A stretch of 64,000 nucleotides of DNA from Campylobacter concisus (GTDB lineage Bacteria > Campylobacterota > Campylobacteria > Campylobacterales > Campylobacteraceae). The translations under genes and the position numbers were made by a program. The notes below the pieces were generated by a model. That model searched no databases. It was not told the DNA's origin and saw only the letters and a program-made list of their open reading frames with translations. Every line of letters begins with the position of its first letter. Within the stretch, counting starts at the first letter, position 1. Shown piece after piece: positions 53,351-63,170 of the stretch. The stretch lies in NCBI RefSeq assembly GCF_002913225.1, contig NZ_PPAW01000013.1:1-64000 (forward strand). Reading direction: 5' to 3'.

Positions 53351-53372
53351 GTCCTAGCTGGTTTGCTAGGAC
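53351..53372. terminator. Terminator after the chemoreceptor gene
   Basis: An 8-bp perfect stem GTCCTAGC/GCTAGGAC with a 6-base loop lies just past the chemoreceptor stop on the minus strand, followed by TCTTTGTT. Confidence 0.7.
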
Positions 53373-53377
53373 AAAAG

Positions 53378-55354
53378 TTAAAATTTGTTTTTAGCGACCT
53401 CTTTAACGATCTGATCAGCTATCTCATCGACCTCGTTTGTGGCCTTGTTTGTTTGGTTTGCCACTTCGAGATTTTCTTTTGTTAAGTTGTCGATGTCAGC
53501 AACTAGCGTGTTTATCTGAGCGATCGCTATGGTTTGCTCATTTATGGCCGCACTCATGTCGTCTATGTTTTGCGTTAGGATATTTGCATTTGCCTCGATC
53601 TCACCAAGGCTTTTTTGTGTGCGCTCGGCTAAATTTCTAACCTCATCAGCCACCACCGCAAAGCCCCTGCCATGCTCGCCCGCACGTGCCGCTTCTATTG
53701 CAGCGTTAAGGGCTAGTAAATTTGTCTGATCGGCGATGTCGTGGATGATGGTGATGATATTTTTTATCTCCTCAGACTGCCTTTTGACATCATCAGATCT
53801 TGCATTTACCTGCCTCATAGACGCGCTCATCTGCTCAACCGCAGCCGCACCCTCAGAGAGCGATGTAGCACTCTTGTTTGCTTTAGTGGTAAGCTCCTGC
53901 ATGTAGCCTTTTAGCACTTTAGCGCGGTCTTCTAGCAGTTTTGCGACATCTTCATTATTTTTTAGCATCTGCGCGATCTTATCGCCAAGCGCGTCGATTC
54001 CTTTTGCGATGACGCCCTCGTCGTTTATCCTAGCGGTAAAGTCGTTTTTAAAGTAGATTTCTAGCGCTTTTAAGATGTCGTGCTCGTTTGAAGCGATATT
54101 TGTCTTTAGTGAGTCACGCAGATCGCCAAATGCCTCTTTTAGCTTTAGCAGAGCTTGGCTATTTGTCGTCGCTTCAAGCGTCGCCCTAAAGTCGCCGCCT
54201 TTTATCTTGCTTACAAATTCTTGCGTTTTGGCTAAAAACTCGCGCTCGTTATTTAAATTTTCTTTTGTGCTTTCTATGTTTTCATTGATGATACTAGCCA
54301 TAACGCCTAGCTCGTCGCTGCTTTTTAGCTTGATAGGCTCGACGTTTGAAGTTTTGTTATTTATAAATTTAAAGACCTCGATTAGCCCATTTTGTATCGT
54401 TAAAACTGGTCTTAAGAAGTATCTAACGACCACTATAATAGCGATGATGACTGAGATCAAAAACACACTAAACATCAAAATTTGTTTGTTTGAAGCGCTT
54501 TTTATCTCAGCTACAAACTCATCAGCATCAGCCACTATACAGACGTTCCAGCCTGTTAGCTTTTGATTTTGGCAGTAGATGACGTTTCTCATGCCTTTAT
54601 AGAAAAATAGTGAGACCTTGTCGCCATCTATGCTGTTTTTCATATTTTCTTTGATGAGGTTTTTGTAGGTTTCATCTTCGTTTGAGACTAAATTTATATC
54701 AGGATGAACTATCACTTTGCCAGCATCATCGGCGATCATGATGTTTGAAGTCTTAGTTGTTTTTATCTCTAAAAGCTCTTCTCTAAGGCCGTTTAAGAAG
54801 ATATTTGCGCCGATTACCGCCACAAGCTTGTGGTTGCTATCAAAGATAGGAGCGTAGGCTGTGATGGTTAAATTCTTTGTCGTGACATCTACGTATGGCT
54901 CTGAAAATCCAGGCTTGCCGCTGCTGCTAGCACCCTGAAACCAAGCCCTTGTGCGGCCGTCAAAATTTGGTATCAAAAATGGCTGGTTGTTTTTCAAAAG
55001 ATCAGTCTTGATGACGTTGCCATTATCTGCATAGCCCACAAATAGCGCGTCAAATGGCGAAATGACAAACGCACCCTTTAGTGCCTCAGCTATATCGTTC
55101 CTGTTAGCATAGAGCTTTTTATCCTCTAGCTCTTTTGCAAAGGTTTGCACCATGTGAAGTCTTGATTTTAAAAACTCATCGACAAAGTACATCGTCGATT
55201 TTAGCCCAGTTTTACGGACATTGTTGTAGGACTGAATTTTTTCTGATTTGGAATTTGAGTAGTTTATGCTAAAAAATATGCCTATGCCTATTAGCATCCA
55301 AGCTGTCAGCAAAAAGGCTATCTTGTTAGACAAGCTAGAAAAAAGTCTTTTCAT
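53378..55354 (-). CDS. Methyl-accepting chemotaxis protein (dCache type)
   Basis: A 658-residue chemoreceptor. A first membrane segment (about 11-29), a periplasmic dCache-like sensor of about 245 residues ([26 protein letters not shown] is typical), a second membrane segment (about 283-306), a HAMP-like linker and a signalling domain with the hairpin tip [21 protein letters not shown]. The [15 protein letters not shown] motif completes the tip. The sensor type often binds amino acids or organic acids; the ligand is unknown. Single gene with its own terminator. Confidence 0.93.
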   Translation of the reverse strand: MKRLFSSLSNKIAFLLTAWMLIGIGIFFSINYSNSKSEKIQSYNNVRKTGLKSTMYFVDEFLKSRLHMVQTFAKELEDKKLYANRNDIAEALKGAFVISPFDALFVGYADNGNVIKTDLLKNNQPFLIPNFDGRTRAWFQGASSSGKPGFSEPYVDVTTKNLTITAYAPIFDSNHKLVAVIGANIFLNGLREELLEIKTTKTSNIMIADDAGKVIVHPDINLVSNEDETYKNLIKENMKNSIDGDKVSLFFYKGMRNVIYCQNQKLTGWNVCIVADADEFVAEIKSASNKQILMFSVFLISVIIAIIVVVRYFLRPVLTIQNGLIEVFKFINNKTSNVEPIKLKSSDELGVMASIINENIESTKENLNNEREFLAKTQEFVSKIKGGDFRATLEATTNSQALLKLKEAFGDLRDSLKTNIASNEHDILKALEIYFKNDFTARINDEGVIAKGIDALGDKIAQMLKNNEDVAKLLEDRAKVLKGYMQELTTKANKSATSLSEGAAAVEQMSASMRQVNARSDDVKRQSEEIKNIITIIHDIADQTNLLALNAAIEAARAGEHGRGFAVVADEVRNLAERTQKSLGEIEANANILTQNIDDMSAAINEQTIAIAQINTLVADIDNLTKENLEVANQTNKATNEVDEIADQIVKEVAKNKF

Positions 55355-55738
55355 CTTAAATCCTTTTAAAATTTTCGGCGTATTTTATAATAAAAGTTAA
55401 ATAATATCTCTTAATTTTTATTTTTAAGAAAAAATGGCAAAAAGTAGCTAAATAACGCTTGTTATGATAAATTTTGCTAAATTTTATTAATTTAATTATC
55501 CAAAGTAATAAACAAAGTATTTTAGGGATTTAGAATAAAATTTAAGGCTAAATTTGACGTTGAATTGATTTTAGTTGCTTAAATTATAATTTTAAAATAT
55601 ATAGATAATAAAAGTAGTATTTTTATGCGATTGTGAAATTTTCATAAATATAATGTAAATTAATTCATTAAAAATTAAATTTCAATTTTATATAATGATA
55701 ACGATTTTTAAAATAATTAATTTTTTAAAGGAGAATAA
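55355..55738 (+). promoter_or_regulatory. Intergenic region before the TonB receptor gene, with Fur-like site
   Basis: An AT-rich region between divergent genes with no coding frame of note. Near its right end, TATAAT (55691-55696) is overlapped by TGATAACGATT (55696-55706), a Fur-box core shared with the flavodoxin operon. An AAAGGAG ribosome binding site lies at 55727-55733. Iron repression of the receptor gene is expected. Confidence 0.65.
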
Positions 55739-57850
55739 TTGAGTAAATTTCGCATTAGTATCGCACTTTGTTTTGCGATTTCAGCTTTAAATGGCGCTGA
55801 TGTAAATTTAGAAGGCGTGAGCGTAGAAGATAGCGCTGATGATGGCTATAGGGCGACAACTAGCGAAGTTGGCAAGACAAATACACCTATCCTCGAGATA
55901 CCACAGACCGTAAACGTCGTAACTCAGCAGCAGCTAAAAGACAAAAAGCCAGAGAGTCTTGCTGAGAGCCTTCAAAACGTGAGCGGCGTTAGCTACGCAA
56001 ACTCGACTGGAGGGATATTTGACGCAGTTTTGAAACGTGGATTTGGCAAAAACAGAGATGGGTCGATCATGCGAAATGGCACTTCAGCTGGCGTTAGACA
56101 TAGTTTTAATGCAACCGTGCAAACAGTAGAGGTGCTAAAAGGGCCAGCTAGCTTGCTTTACGGCGTGCAAGACCCTGGTGGGATCATAAATTTAGTTACC
56201 AAAAAACCGCTTTACGACTTTAGCCATGAAATTTACGCTGGTGCTGGCAACAACCACTACTACAACTATGGCTTTGATAGCACCGGACCTATCGGAGAAA
56301 GTGGCTTTGCATATAGATTTATTTTCGATCAAAGCGGCAAACACTACTGGCGAGAGTATGGTAAATTTAAGTCCTTGCTAGTAGCCCCAAGCCTCAGCTA
56401 TAAAGGCGAGGACTACCGCATCGACGCTGCCTACTCATACGGACGCTACACCGATCCGCTTGACCGCGGTAGCTACATGGTGACAAATAAAACTGCCGCA
56501 TATAAAAACTGGGACGGCAAATTTCTACTAAGCGATCCCAAAAAGAGGCTCGATGAGAAATTTAACGAGATAAAGGGCGAAATTCACACATTTGATGTCG
56601 GTTTCGAGAAAAATTTGAGCGAAAATTGGCTTTTAAAAGCAAACTACGCCTTTACAAGATCAATGCACGAGTACGGACAAATGCGGGTTAGAAATTTTAC
56701 TCCAGCAACTGGCTTAGTCACTAGAGAAAATTCTTACTATTACGATTTTGAGCACAGAACTCACGCTGGCGGGATAAATTTAAACGGCATAGTTGAGACC
56801 GGCCCCATCTCGCATAACCTAATAACAGGCGTGGATCTAAAAGAGGAGCTTCGCCGCAGGGCAAATTCTTACAGAAGTCAAGGCGGAGCAAATAACGTAA
56901 ATTTATACAACCTTGTATTTGGCACCGCCTCTTTAGTAAAAACACCAAATCAAAACGACAAACAATATCAAAGGATACGCAGCATCGGCACATACGTGCA
57001 AGATAATATAAATTTAACCGAAAATCTAATCTACGCACTCGGCTTAAGATATGAGTACTACGATCAGCTTGGTGGCAAGGGCGAGCCATTTAAAACAGCT
57101 ACCGACAGCCACGGTGGCAAGCTGATATATCAAACTGGCCTTCTTTATCTACTAAATAAAGAGTGGTCGGTCTATGCGAACTACGCTCAAAGCTTTAAGC
57201 CGCAAATATCTATGAATGACGATCTTGGCTCGCTAGATCCTGAAGAGGGCAACTCTATCGAGCTTGGAAGCAAATTTCAAAACGATAGCATTACAGCTAC
57301 TGCAGCCATTTTCGATATCAAAAAGAAAAACGTAGCCTACAGCCTAAACAACATCACTTATGCAAGTGGCGAGGTGCGCTCACGTGGCTTTGAGCTAGAC
57401 GCAAACGGCAAAATAGCAAAGGGGCTTACTTTAGGGACGAGCTATGCCTACACAAAGACAAAGACTCTAAAAGACGAGGAGAACACTTGGAAGGTTGGCA
57501 AGCCATTTGACGCCACACCAAAGCACCAGGCAAGCTTGCTCGCAAACTACGACTTTACCCACCTTGGGCTAAAGGGCTTTAGGCTAGGCGGTGGGGCTAG
57601 ATACTTTGGTTCATGGTTTGCCTACTCAAATTCTGGTGACGCATACAAGATGCCTCATGCTGTGACTTATGACGCATTTGCAAGCTACACAACTAAAATT
57701 TCAGGCTATGAGACAAATTTTCAGCTTAATGTGAAAAATTTGACTGATAAAATTTACTACACTTCTTACAACTCAGAGGGCAAAAATATCCTAGCCATCG
57801 TGCCAGGATATGGCAGGCAGTTTATGCTCACGGCATCGGTTAAATTTTAA
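55739..57850 (+). CDS. TonB-dependent siderophore receptor
   Basis: A 703-residue outer-membrane receptor with signal peptide (ISIALCFAISALNGA) and a plug domain (IPQTVNVVTQQQLKDKKPESLAESLQNVSGV, then VEVLKGPASLLYGVQDPGGIINLVTKKP). The 22-stranded barrel ends in QFMLTASVKF with terminal Phe. The plug motifs match the ferrichrome/ferrioxamine-type siderophore receptor family. The start is TTG at 55739, with a strong AAAGGAG. A Fur-like site overlaps its -10. No ABC transporter for the siderophore is adjacent. Confidence 0.93.
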   Translation: MSKFRISIALCFAISALNGADVNLEGVSVEDSADDGYRATTSEVGKTNTPILEIPQTVNVVTQQQLKDKKPESLAESLQNVSGVSYANSTGGIFDAVLKRGFGKNRDGSIMRNGTSAGVRHSFNATVQTVEVLKGPASLLYGVQDPGGIINLVTKKPLYDFSHEIYAGAGNNHYYNYGFDSTGPIGESGFAYRFIFDQSGKHYWREYGKFKSLLVAPSLSYKGEDYRIDAAYSYGRYTDPLDRGSYMVTNKTAAYKNWDGKFLLSDPKKRLDEKFNEIKGEIHTFDVGFEKNLSENWLLKANYAFTRSMHEYGQMRVRNFTPATGLVTRENSYYYDFEHRTHAGGINLNGIVETGPISHNLITGVDLKEELRRRANSYRSQGGANNVNLYNLVFGTASLVKTPNQNDKQYQRIRSIGTYVQDNINLTENLIYALGLRYEYYDQLGGKGEPFKTATDSHGGKLIYQTGLLYLLNKEWSVYANYAQSFKPQISMNDDLGSLDPEEGNSIELGSKFQNDSITATAAIFDIKKKNVAYSLNNITYASGEVRSRGFELDANGKIAKGLTLGTSYAYTKTKTLKDEENTWKVGKPFDATPKHQASLLANYDFTHLGLKGFRLGGGARYFGSWFAYSNSGDAYKMPHAVTYDAFASYTTKISGYETNFQLNVKNLTDKIYYTSYNSEGKNILAIVPGYGRQFMLTASVKF

Positions 57851-57851
57851 C

Positions 57852-57881
57852 TTCACTAAGCCTTTTGGCTTGGTGAATTTT
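57852..57881 (+). terminator. Terminator of the TonB receptor gene
   Basis: An 11-bp stem (TTCACTAAGCC with GGCTTGGTGAA, one G-U pair) and TTTT loop is followed by TTTTCTTT, just after the stop codon. Confidence 0.85.
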
Positions 57882-57933
57882 CTTTAAATTTAGCTATTTT
57901 TGTTAAAATCGCCTCAAAATTTAAAGGAAATTT

Positions 57934-59199
57934 ATGAAACAAACCATTACAGAAAAAATATTTTCAGATCACGTTGGCAAAGAGGTAAGCGCAGGAGAGA
58001 TCATCGAGAGCAAGATCGATATGATCATAGGCAACGACATCACGACACCTATTTCGATCAAGCAGTTTGAGCGAAGTGGCGCTAAAAAGCTAGCCAACCC
58101 AGATGGCTTTGCCATCGTGATGGACCACTACATCCCGACAAAGGACATCCTAAGCGCAAATCAAGCCAAAATTTCACGTGAATTTGCCTACAAACACGAT
58201 CTTAAAAACTATTTTGACGAAAAAGATATGGGTATCGAGCACGCGCTTTTGCCTGAAAAAGGGCTAGTCATCCCAGGCGACGTCATCATCGGCGCAGACA
58301 GCCATACCTGTACGCACGGCGCTCTTGGAGCATTTAGCACCGGCATGGGCAGCACTGACCTAGCTTATGCGATGATCACTGGCAAAAACTGGTTTAAAGT
58401 GCCTGAGAGTATCAAAGTCGTCTTTAAAGGCAAGCTTGATAAGCACGTTTATGGCAAGGACCTCATCCTTGAGATCATCCGCCAAATAGGCGTTGATGGC
58501 GCACTTTACAAAGCGCTTGAGTTTAGCGGTGAGGTGATAGAGGGCCTTAGTATGGATGATAGATTTTCAATGTGTAACATGGCGATCGAAGCTGGCGCAA
58601 AGAGCGGTATCATCGCGGTTGATGAGATCACAAAAGAGTTTTTAAAAGATAAAAATTTACGCGATAAACCAAAATTTTTCTACTCAGACGAGGGCGCAAA
58701 ATACGACAAAATTTTAGAGATAGATGTCACAAACCTTGATCCAGTCATCGCATATCCATTTTTGCCAAGCAACGGCAAGAGCGTAAGGCAGGCTGTTCGC
58801 GACGATCTAGCTATCGATCAGGCATTTATCGGCTCATGCACAAATGGCCGTCTAAGCGACCTTCGCATAGCAGCGCAAATTCTAAAAGGCAAAAAAGTAG
58901 CCCGAAAAACAAGGCTCATCATCACCCCAGCGACGCAAAAGATCGCAAGAGCTGCTGAAAAAGAGGGGCTTATCGATATTTTCATCGAAGCTGGAGCAGT
59001 TGTGAGCAACCCAACATGTGGTGCTTGTCTTGGCGGATATATGGGCATTTTAGGCGCAAATGAGCGCTGTATCTCAACGACAAATAGAAATTTCGTAGGC
59101 CGTATGGGCGATAGAACGAGTGAAATTTATCTGGCTAACTCGGCTGTTGTGGCGGCCTCAGCGATAGCAGGTAAAATCGCCGATCCAAGAGACTTATAG
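57934..59199 (+). CDS. leuC: 3-isopropylmalate dehydratase large subunit, short LeuC/HACN type
   Basis: A 421-residue aconitase-superfamily protein that isomerises isopropylmalate in leucine synthesis. Cluster ligands lie in GADSHTCTHGALG, IGSCTNGRLSDLR and NPTCGACLGGYMG. It is shorter than the proteobacterial LeuC of about 466 residues and fits the archaeal/Thermotoga-like LeuC2/homoaconitase group. No leuD, leuA or leuB is adjacent, so it is solitary here; the small subunit must lie elsewhere. A homoaconitase-type or related substrate cannot be excluded. Confidence 0.88.
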   Translation: MKQTITEKIFSDHVGKEVSAGEIIESKIDMIIGNDITTPISIKQFERSGAKKLANPDGFAIVMDHYIPTKDILSANQAKISREFAYKHDLKNYFDEKDMGIEHALLPEKGLVIPGDVIIGADSHTCTHGALGAFSTGMGSTDLAYAMITGKNWFKVPESIKVVFKGKLDKHVYGKDLILEIIRQIGVDGALYKALEFSGEVIEGLSMDDRFSMCNMAIEAGAKSGIIAVDEITKEFLKDKNLRDKPKFFYSDEGAKYDKILEIDVTNLDPVIAYPFLPSNGKSVRQAVRDDLAIDQAFIGSCTNGRLSDLRIAAQILKGKKVARKTRLIITPATQKIARAAEKEGLIDIFIEAGAVVSNPTCGACLGGYMGILGANERCISTTNRNFVGRMGDRTSEIYLANSAVVAASAIAGKIADPRDL

Positions 59200-59218
59200 G
59201 CGTTAGCTTTTAAGTATC

Positions 59219-59295
59219 TTTGAATGAGTTAGAAATTTTCACACTTCGATAAACCATATGTTTTATCTTGTGTGAAAATTTCTAACTCATTCAAA
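59219..59295. repeat. 77-base element with perfect 26-bp inverted repeat
   Basis: Arms 59219-59244 and 59270-59295 are exact reverse complements over 26 bases. Inside, GATAAA (59248-59253) pairs with TTTATC (59262-59267), leaving an 8-base loop. It begins 20 bases after the leuC stop. There is no U-run after the right arm, so it is not a standard terminator; a MITE-like relic or a processing hairpin are possible. Its ATGAGTTAGAAA core recurs once at 60030-60041. Confidence 0.7.
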
Positions 59296-59352
59296 CCTAT
59301 CTTAAAATCTTGCCGCTAAATTTTTAAAAAAGAGCTAGCTAATTGGCAAAAT

Positions 59353-59499
59353 TTAATCTTTAACCTTGGGATGAAATTTGTTTTCGAAAAATTTTAAACC
59401 CATCTCACGATACTTTGCCTTATATTTTTGACAAATTTGGTGAAATGTTTTTCTTGTGAAATTTTCGTTGTAATACCTGGTTTTATCTGTAAAAATCAA
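59353..59499 (-). pseudogene. 48-codon open frame, possible gene remnant
   Basis: A minus-strand frame of 48 codons reads MIFTDKTRYYNENFTRKTFH to KFHPKVKD, with protein-like composition but only a TTG start and no ribosome binding site. A stop lies just upstream in frame. It may be the tail of a lost gene. No family was recognised. The rest of 59296-59535 shows nothing else. Confidence 0.25.
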
Positions 59500-59535
59500 A
59501 GAAATTCAAAAGCATTTTGTATAAATTAAATTTAG

Positions 59536-59578
59536 CCGATAAATCCTGATATTTTTGTAAATTTATCGGTTATTTTTT
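59536..59578 (+). terminator. Hairpin with T-run in the leuC-SemiSWEET gap
   Basis: A 9-bp stem CCGATAAAT (59536-59544) with ATTTATCGG (59561-59569), followed by TTATTTTTT, faces plus-strand transcription from leuC and the inverted-repeat element. It also lies just past the end of the minus-strand SemiSWEET gene. Confidence 0.65.
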
Positions 59579-59604
59579 AGCATAAAAGGTTTGAAGCTAG
59601 CGCA

Positions 59605-59862
59605 TTAAAACGCTGTTATAGTTGCCAAAAGTCCAAAGATTATACCTGGTAAGTTTGCAGCAGAAAGTGGATAGTCTTTTTTAGCTTTTAGCAAGCCGTA
59701 ACTTGTCCATATCGTGCAGTTTATCGCAGCAGCTAGTGGCTGAATAAAAGGCGTTTTATGGCCATCGAGGTTACCCATTATTTGTGGGATGTATGAAATA
59801 TACATAACAACCGATAGGCACGTGCCTATCCAACCTAAAATTTGTAAATTTCTTTCACTCAT
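59605..59862 (-). CDS. SemiSWEET family sugar transporter
   Basis: An 85-residue membrane protein with three helices (about 8-27, 38-59 and 66-84), matching one half of a SWEET sugar transporter. The PQ-loop motif YISYIPQIMGNLDGHKTPFIQP and the AINCTIWTSYG helix with Asn are family hallmarks. Such proteins work as homodimers that let mono- or disaccharides diffuse through the inner membrane. Campylobacters use few sugars, so the substrate is an open question. An AGGAGAT site precedes the ATG. Confidence 0.88.
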   Translation of the reverse strand: MSERNLQILGWIGTCLSVVMYISYIPQIMGNLDGHKTPFIQPLAAAINCTIWTSYGLLKAKKDYPLSAANLPGIIFGLLATITAF

Positions 59863-60085
59863 GTGATCTCCTTTAAAAGTAAGCCATTATATTATTTTTA
59901 GCTTTACGATTAGTGAGGTAAAAAAATTAATTTTACCTGCCAGAGAGAAGCCCACTGTTTTGGCAAAAGCGCTTTTTTTGCAAATTTAAGGGCGAAGCTT
60001 TTATCAAGTGATAATAAATTTAAAACAAGATGAGTTAGAAAATTTGGTTATACTTTTGTAATTTTTAAAATTTAAAAGGATAAAA

Positions 60086-60649
60086 ATGCAAACTTGCGTC
60101 ATTTTAGCAGGGGGCAAGAGCTCGCGCATGGGTCAAGATAAGACCTTGCTGCCATTTGGTGGCTTTGAAACGCTCACACACTATCAAGCCTCTAAATTTA
60201 GCAAAGTCTTTGATGAGGTTTTTGTAAGCTCTAAATTTGAGAAATTTAACCCACCGCTAAAGCTCATAAAAGATGAGAGCAGTGAGGATTTTTCGCCGAT
60301 GCTAGCGCTTTACTCTGTGCTTAAAAGCTTTGATCATAGCGTCTTTATCATCCCAGCTGATATGCCATTTTTTGATCTAAAAAGCTTAGAAGAGCTGGCT
60401 AAATTTAAAGATGAATTTGACATGGTCGTAGCTGGCGATGATGAGCATATCCACTCGCTTTGTGGCTTTTTTAGCCCAAGCTTAGCCACGTTTGCGCATG
60501 AGCTTTACCAAAAAAATGAGCACAAAATCGGACTTTTACGAAAAAGCTGCAAGTGCAAGATAGTAAATTTTGATGATAAAGAGCAGTTTTTTAACGTAAA
60601 TTTCCCGGAAGAATACAAAATAGCAAACGAAAAGATGAAAAATGAGTAA
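60086..60649 (+). CDS. mobA: Molybdenum cofactor guanylyltransferase MobA
   Basis: A 187-residue nucleotidyltransferase that adds GMP to molybdopterin. The N-terminal GTP loop LAGGKSSRMGQDKTLLPFGG (about 7-26) and IIPADMPFF (metal-binding Asp) are clear. It serves molybdo/tungsto-enzymes such as formate dehydrogenase and fits the mod operon in the window. Its end overlaps pldA by 8 bases. Confidence 0.93.
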   Translation: MQTCVILAGGKSSRMGQDKTLLPFGGFETLTHYQASKFSKVFDEVFVSSKFEKFNPPLKLIKDESSEDFSPMLALYSVLKSFDHSVFIIPADMPFFDLKSLEELAKFKDEFDMVVAGDDEHIHSLCGFFSPSLATFAHELYQKNEHKIGLLRKSCKCKIVNFDDKEQFFNVNFPEEYKIANEKMKNE

Positions 60650-61610
60650 ATTTATACTACTTTTAAGCCTTAGTTTTACATTTTTGATGGCTAGCAGGAC
60701 GGATGATTTTAAAAGGGCGCAAGAGCTTGAGCAAAGTGGCGATATAAAAGGTGCTATGCAAATTTATAAAAGCATTGCCGAAAACTCTATAAACACGCAA
60801 GGCTTAGCCTCCAAGGCTAGTCTAAATTCCGAGCCAGCGACGCCAGAAGCAAAGGTAAAGCAGGCTAAGATCACACAAGAAAACAAGGCTGAGTATCATC
60901 TGCAAAATGCACTTGGCATAGAACTTTATAAATTTAACTACCTTTTGCCAGTAACTTACGCTAAAACTATCCCAGATGATGGGCGAAAGAGCGTTGAGAC
61001 GAAGTTTCAAATAAGCCTTGCAAAGCCGCTATTTTACGACGTTTTTGGTCTTAGAGAGAGCCTAGTAGCAGCCTACACGCAGACTTCTTGGTGGCAGATC
61101 ACTAAAAAGTCATCGCCGTTTCGCGAGACAAACTATCAGCCAGAAATTTTCTTAAATTTTGCCTCACCAAAATATCTAGAGAAAATCGGCATCCAAAATC
61201 TAAAATTTGGCCTTTTACATGAGTCAAACGGACGAGATGGCAGCAAATCAAGGAGCTGGAACAGAGCCTACGTGCAAAGCGACTTTGTCTATGGCAACTT
61301 TAGCGTCTCGCCAAGAGCTTGGATAGTCGTTGGCGACAAGGGCGATAATAAGGACATTTTAAAGTATATCGGACACGGCGACGTAAGGCTTAGCTACAAG
61401 CTAAATGATCAAATTTTTAGCCTAATGCTAAGAAATAACTTACATTTTGATAAAACAAATAAAGGTGCAGCTGAAATTTCATATATGTTTCCGATATTTT
61501 CAAGCGGCGTTTATGGCTATTTGCAGTATTTTACAGGATATGGCGAGAGCTTGATTGATTATGATAGGCACACTGACAAGGTTGGTCTTGGCTTTGTTAT
61601 TTTAAAATAG
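60642..61610 (+). CDS. pldA: Outer-membrane phospholipase A (PldA)
   Basis: A 322-residue protein with signal peptide (LLLSLSFTFLMAS), a helical stretch of about 60 residues, then a 12-strand barrel. The catalytic motif HESNGRDG (about 193-200) holds the His and Ser, with Asn in NRAYVQSDF. It hydrolyses misplaced outer-leaflet phospholipids to lysolipids. It overlaps mobA by 8 bases, so the two are co-transcribed despite unrelated functions. Confidence 0.92.
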   Translation: MSKFILLLSLSFTFLMASRTDDFKRAQELEQSGDIKGAMQIYKSIAENSINTQGLASKASLNSEPATPEAKVKQAKITQENKAEYHLQNALGIELYKFNYLLPVTYAKTIPDDGRKSVETKFQISLAKPLFYDVFGLRESLVAAYTQTSWWQITKKSSPFRETNYQPEIFLNFASPKYLEKIGIQNLKFGLLHESNGRDGSKSRSWNRAYVQSDFVYGNFSVSPRAWIVVGDKGDNKDILKYIGHGDVRLSYKLNDQIFSLMLRNNLHFDKTNKGAAEISYMFPIFSSGVYGYLQYFTGYGESLIDYDRHTDKVGLGFVILK

Positions 61611-61775
61611 CCTTAAAAATTTAATCTTATAAAGTGGCTAAATTTGGGCAGATAACCTAAAATTTACATAAATAATGAAAAAAATTTAACTAATAGAAAA
61701 ACTTAAAAATATTAGAAAAAATATAAGCAAATTTTGCTAAAATCACTAGCAAAATCTCACAATAAAGGAGTTTTC

Positions 61776-63170
61776 ATGAGCGGTATAGCTTTGATTGTCT
61801 GTTTTGTTATAGCAATCATCCTTATGATCCTTATGATCTCAAAGTTCAAGGTGCATCCATTTTTGGCACTTATGAGTATATCTTTGGTGCTAGCAATAGT
61901 CGCAGGTATCGATCTATCCAAGATCCCAGCGATGATAGGCGTTGGTTTTAGCGGCACATTTAAGAGCATCGGCATCGTCATCATCTTTGGAACGATCATC
62001 GGTACAGTGCTTGAAAAAACGGGAGCTGCGCTAAAGCTAGCTGACATGGTCGTAAAGCTAGTCGGACAAAGACGCCCTGAGCTTGCCATGCTTATAATGG
62101 GCTGGGTTGTTGGCATACCGGTATTTTGCGATAGCGGTTTTGTCGTATTAAACTCTATCCGCGAGGCACTTTATAAGAAAATTTCAGCAAGCCCAGTTGC
62201 TATGTCAGTAGCACTTAGTGGCGGTCTATACGCTTCTCACGTCTTCATCCCGCCAACTCCTGGCCCGATAGCTGCTGCTGGCACACTTGGCCTTGGCGGA
62301 AATTTACTTCTTGTCATCATCATGGGTACAGTAGTTTCGGTGCCTGTTTTGGTAGCTGTCTATTTCTTTTCAAAAAGCATCGCTAAAAGCGTAACTATCA
62401 GCGACAAAGAGGCTGACGCTACGATAACAGCTAGCTACGAGGAGCTTTTAAATAAATTTGGCAAATTACCTAGCGGATTTTTGAGCCTTGCTCCTATCAT
62501 CATGCCTATCATTTTCATGGCGGTTGGCTCTGTGGTTGATGTTTTAGCAAAACAAGGCATGCTTGATAAAGCTGCGCTCTTGCCAAAGATATTTTTATTC
62601 TTAGGTAACCCTATCATCGCCCTTGCGATCGGCGTGATCTTTTGTGTATTTTTACTAGCTGAAACTAAAAAGATGAGAGAATTTGACCATATAACAAACG
62701 AATCATTAAAGATCGCTGGTCCTATACTCTTTATCACTGCAGCTGGCGGCGTTTTAGGCAACGTCATCACTGAGGCTGGCTTTGTAAATTTCATAAAAGA
62801 AAATGCCTCAACTATAAAAGCGATAGGAATTTTCTTCCCATTCATCATCTCAGCCGTGCTAAAAACCGCTCAAGGAAGCTCGACTGTGGCTATCATCACG
62901 ACAGCCTCTATCATGGGTGCATTTAGCGCTGACAACTCGCTCATGCACACGCTTGGCTTTACGAGCGAAATTTCAGCCGCACTTTGTGTCATGGCGATAG
63001 CATCTGGTGCGATGTGTGTATCTCACGCAAACGACAGCTACTTCTGGGTCGTAACAAACTTTAGTAAAATGACCGCAGATCAAGGATATCGCACACAAAC
63101 AGCTATGACATTTATTATGGGCGTTGTTGGCATGATCAGCGTTTATATACTATCTTTGGTGCTTTTATGA
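61776..63170 (+). CDS. GntP-family permease (probable glycerate/gluconate importer)
   Basis: A 464-residue transporter with 12 or more membrane segments. Family motifs: SKFKVHPFLALMSISLVLAI, FGTIIGTVLEKTGAALKLA, PVFCDSGFVVLNSIREAL, FIPPTPGPIAAAGTLG, and KTAQGSSTVAIITTASIMG. The ATG at 61776 with AAAGGAG is chosen over an upstream TTG lacking a site. Its stop overlaps the glycerate kinase ATG (ATGA), which points to glycerate as the substrate. Confidence 0.9.
   Translation: MSGIALIVCFVIAIILMILMISKFKVHPFLALMSISLVLAIVAGIDLSKIPAMIGVGFSGTFKSIGIVIIFGTIIGTVLEKTGAALKLADMVVKLVGQRRPELAMLIMGWVVGIPVFCDSGFVVLNSIREALYKKISASPVAMSVALSGGLYASHVFIPPTPGPIAAAGTLGLGGNLLLVIIMGTVVSVPVLVAVYFFSKSIAKSVTISDKEADATITASYEELLNKFGKLPSGFLSLAPIIMPIIFMAVGSVVDVLAKQGMLDKAALLPKIFLFLGNPIIALAIGVIFCVFLLAETKKMREFDHITNESLKIAGPILFITAAGGVLGNVITEAGFVNFIKENASTIKAIGIFFPFIISAVLKTAQGSSTVAIITTASIMGAFSADNSLMHTLGFTSEISAALCVMAIASGAMCVSHANDSYFWVVTNFSKMTADQGYRTQTAMTFIMGVVGMISVYILSLVLL

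Noticed and set aside
61734-61775. TTG start of the GntP permease at 61734
   Set aside because: No ribosome binding site; the ATG at 61776 has AAAGGAG at ideal distance and begins a typical GntP N-terminus.
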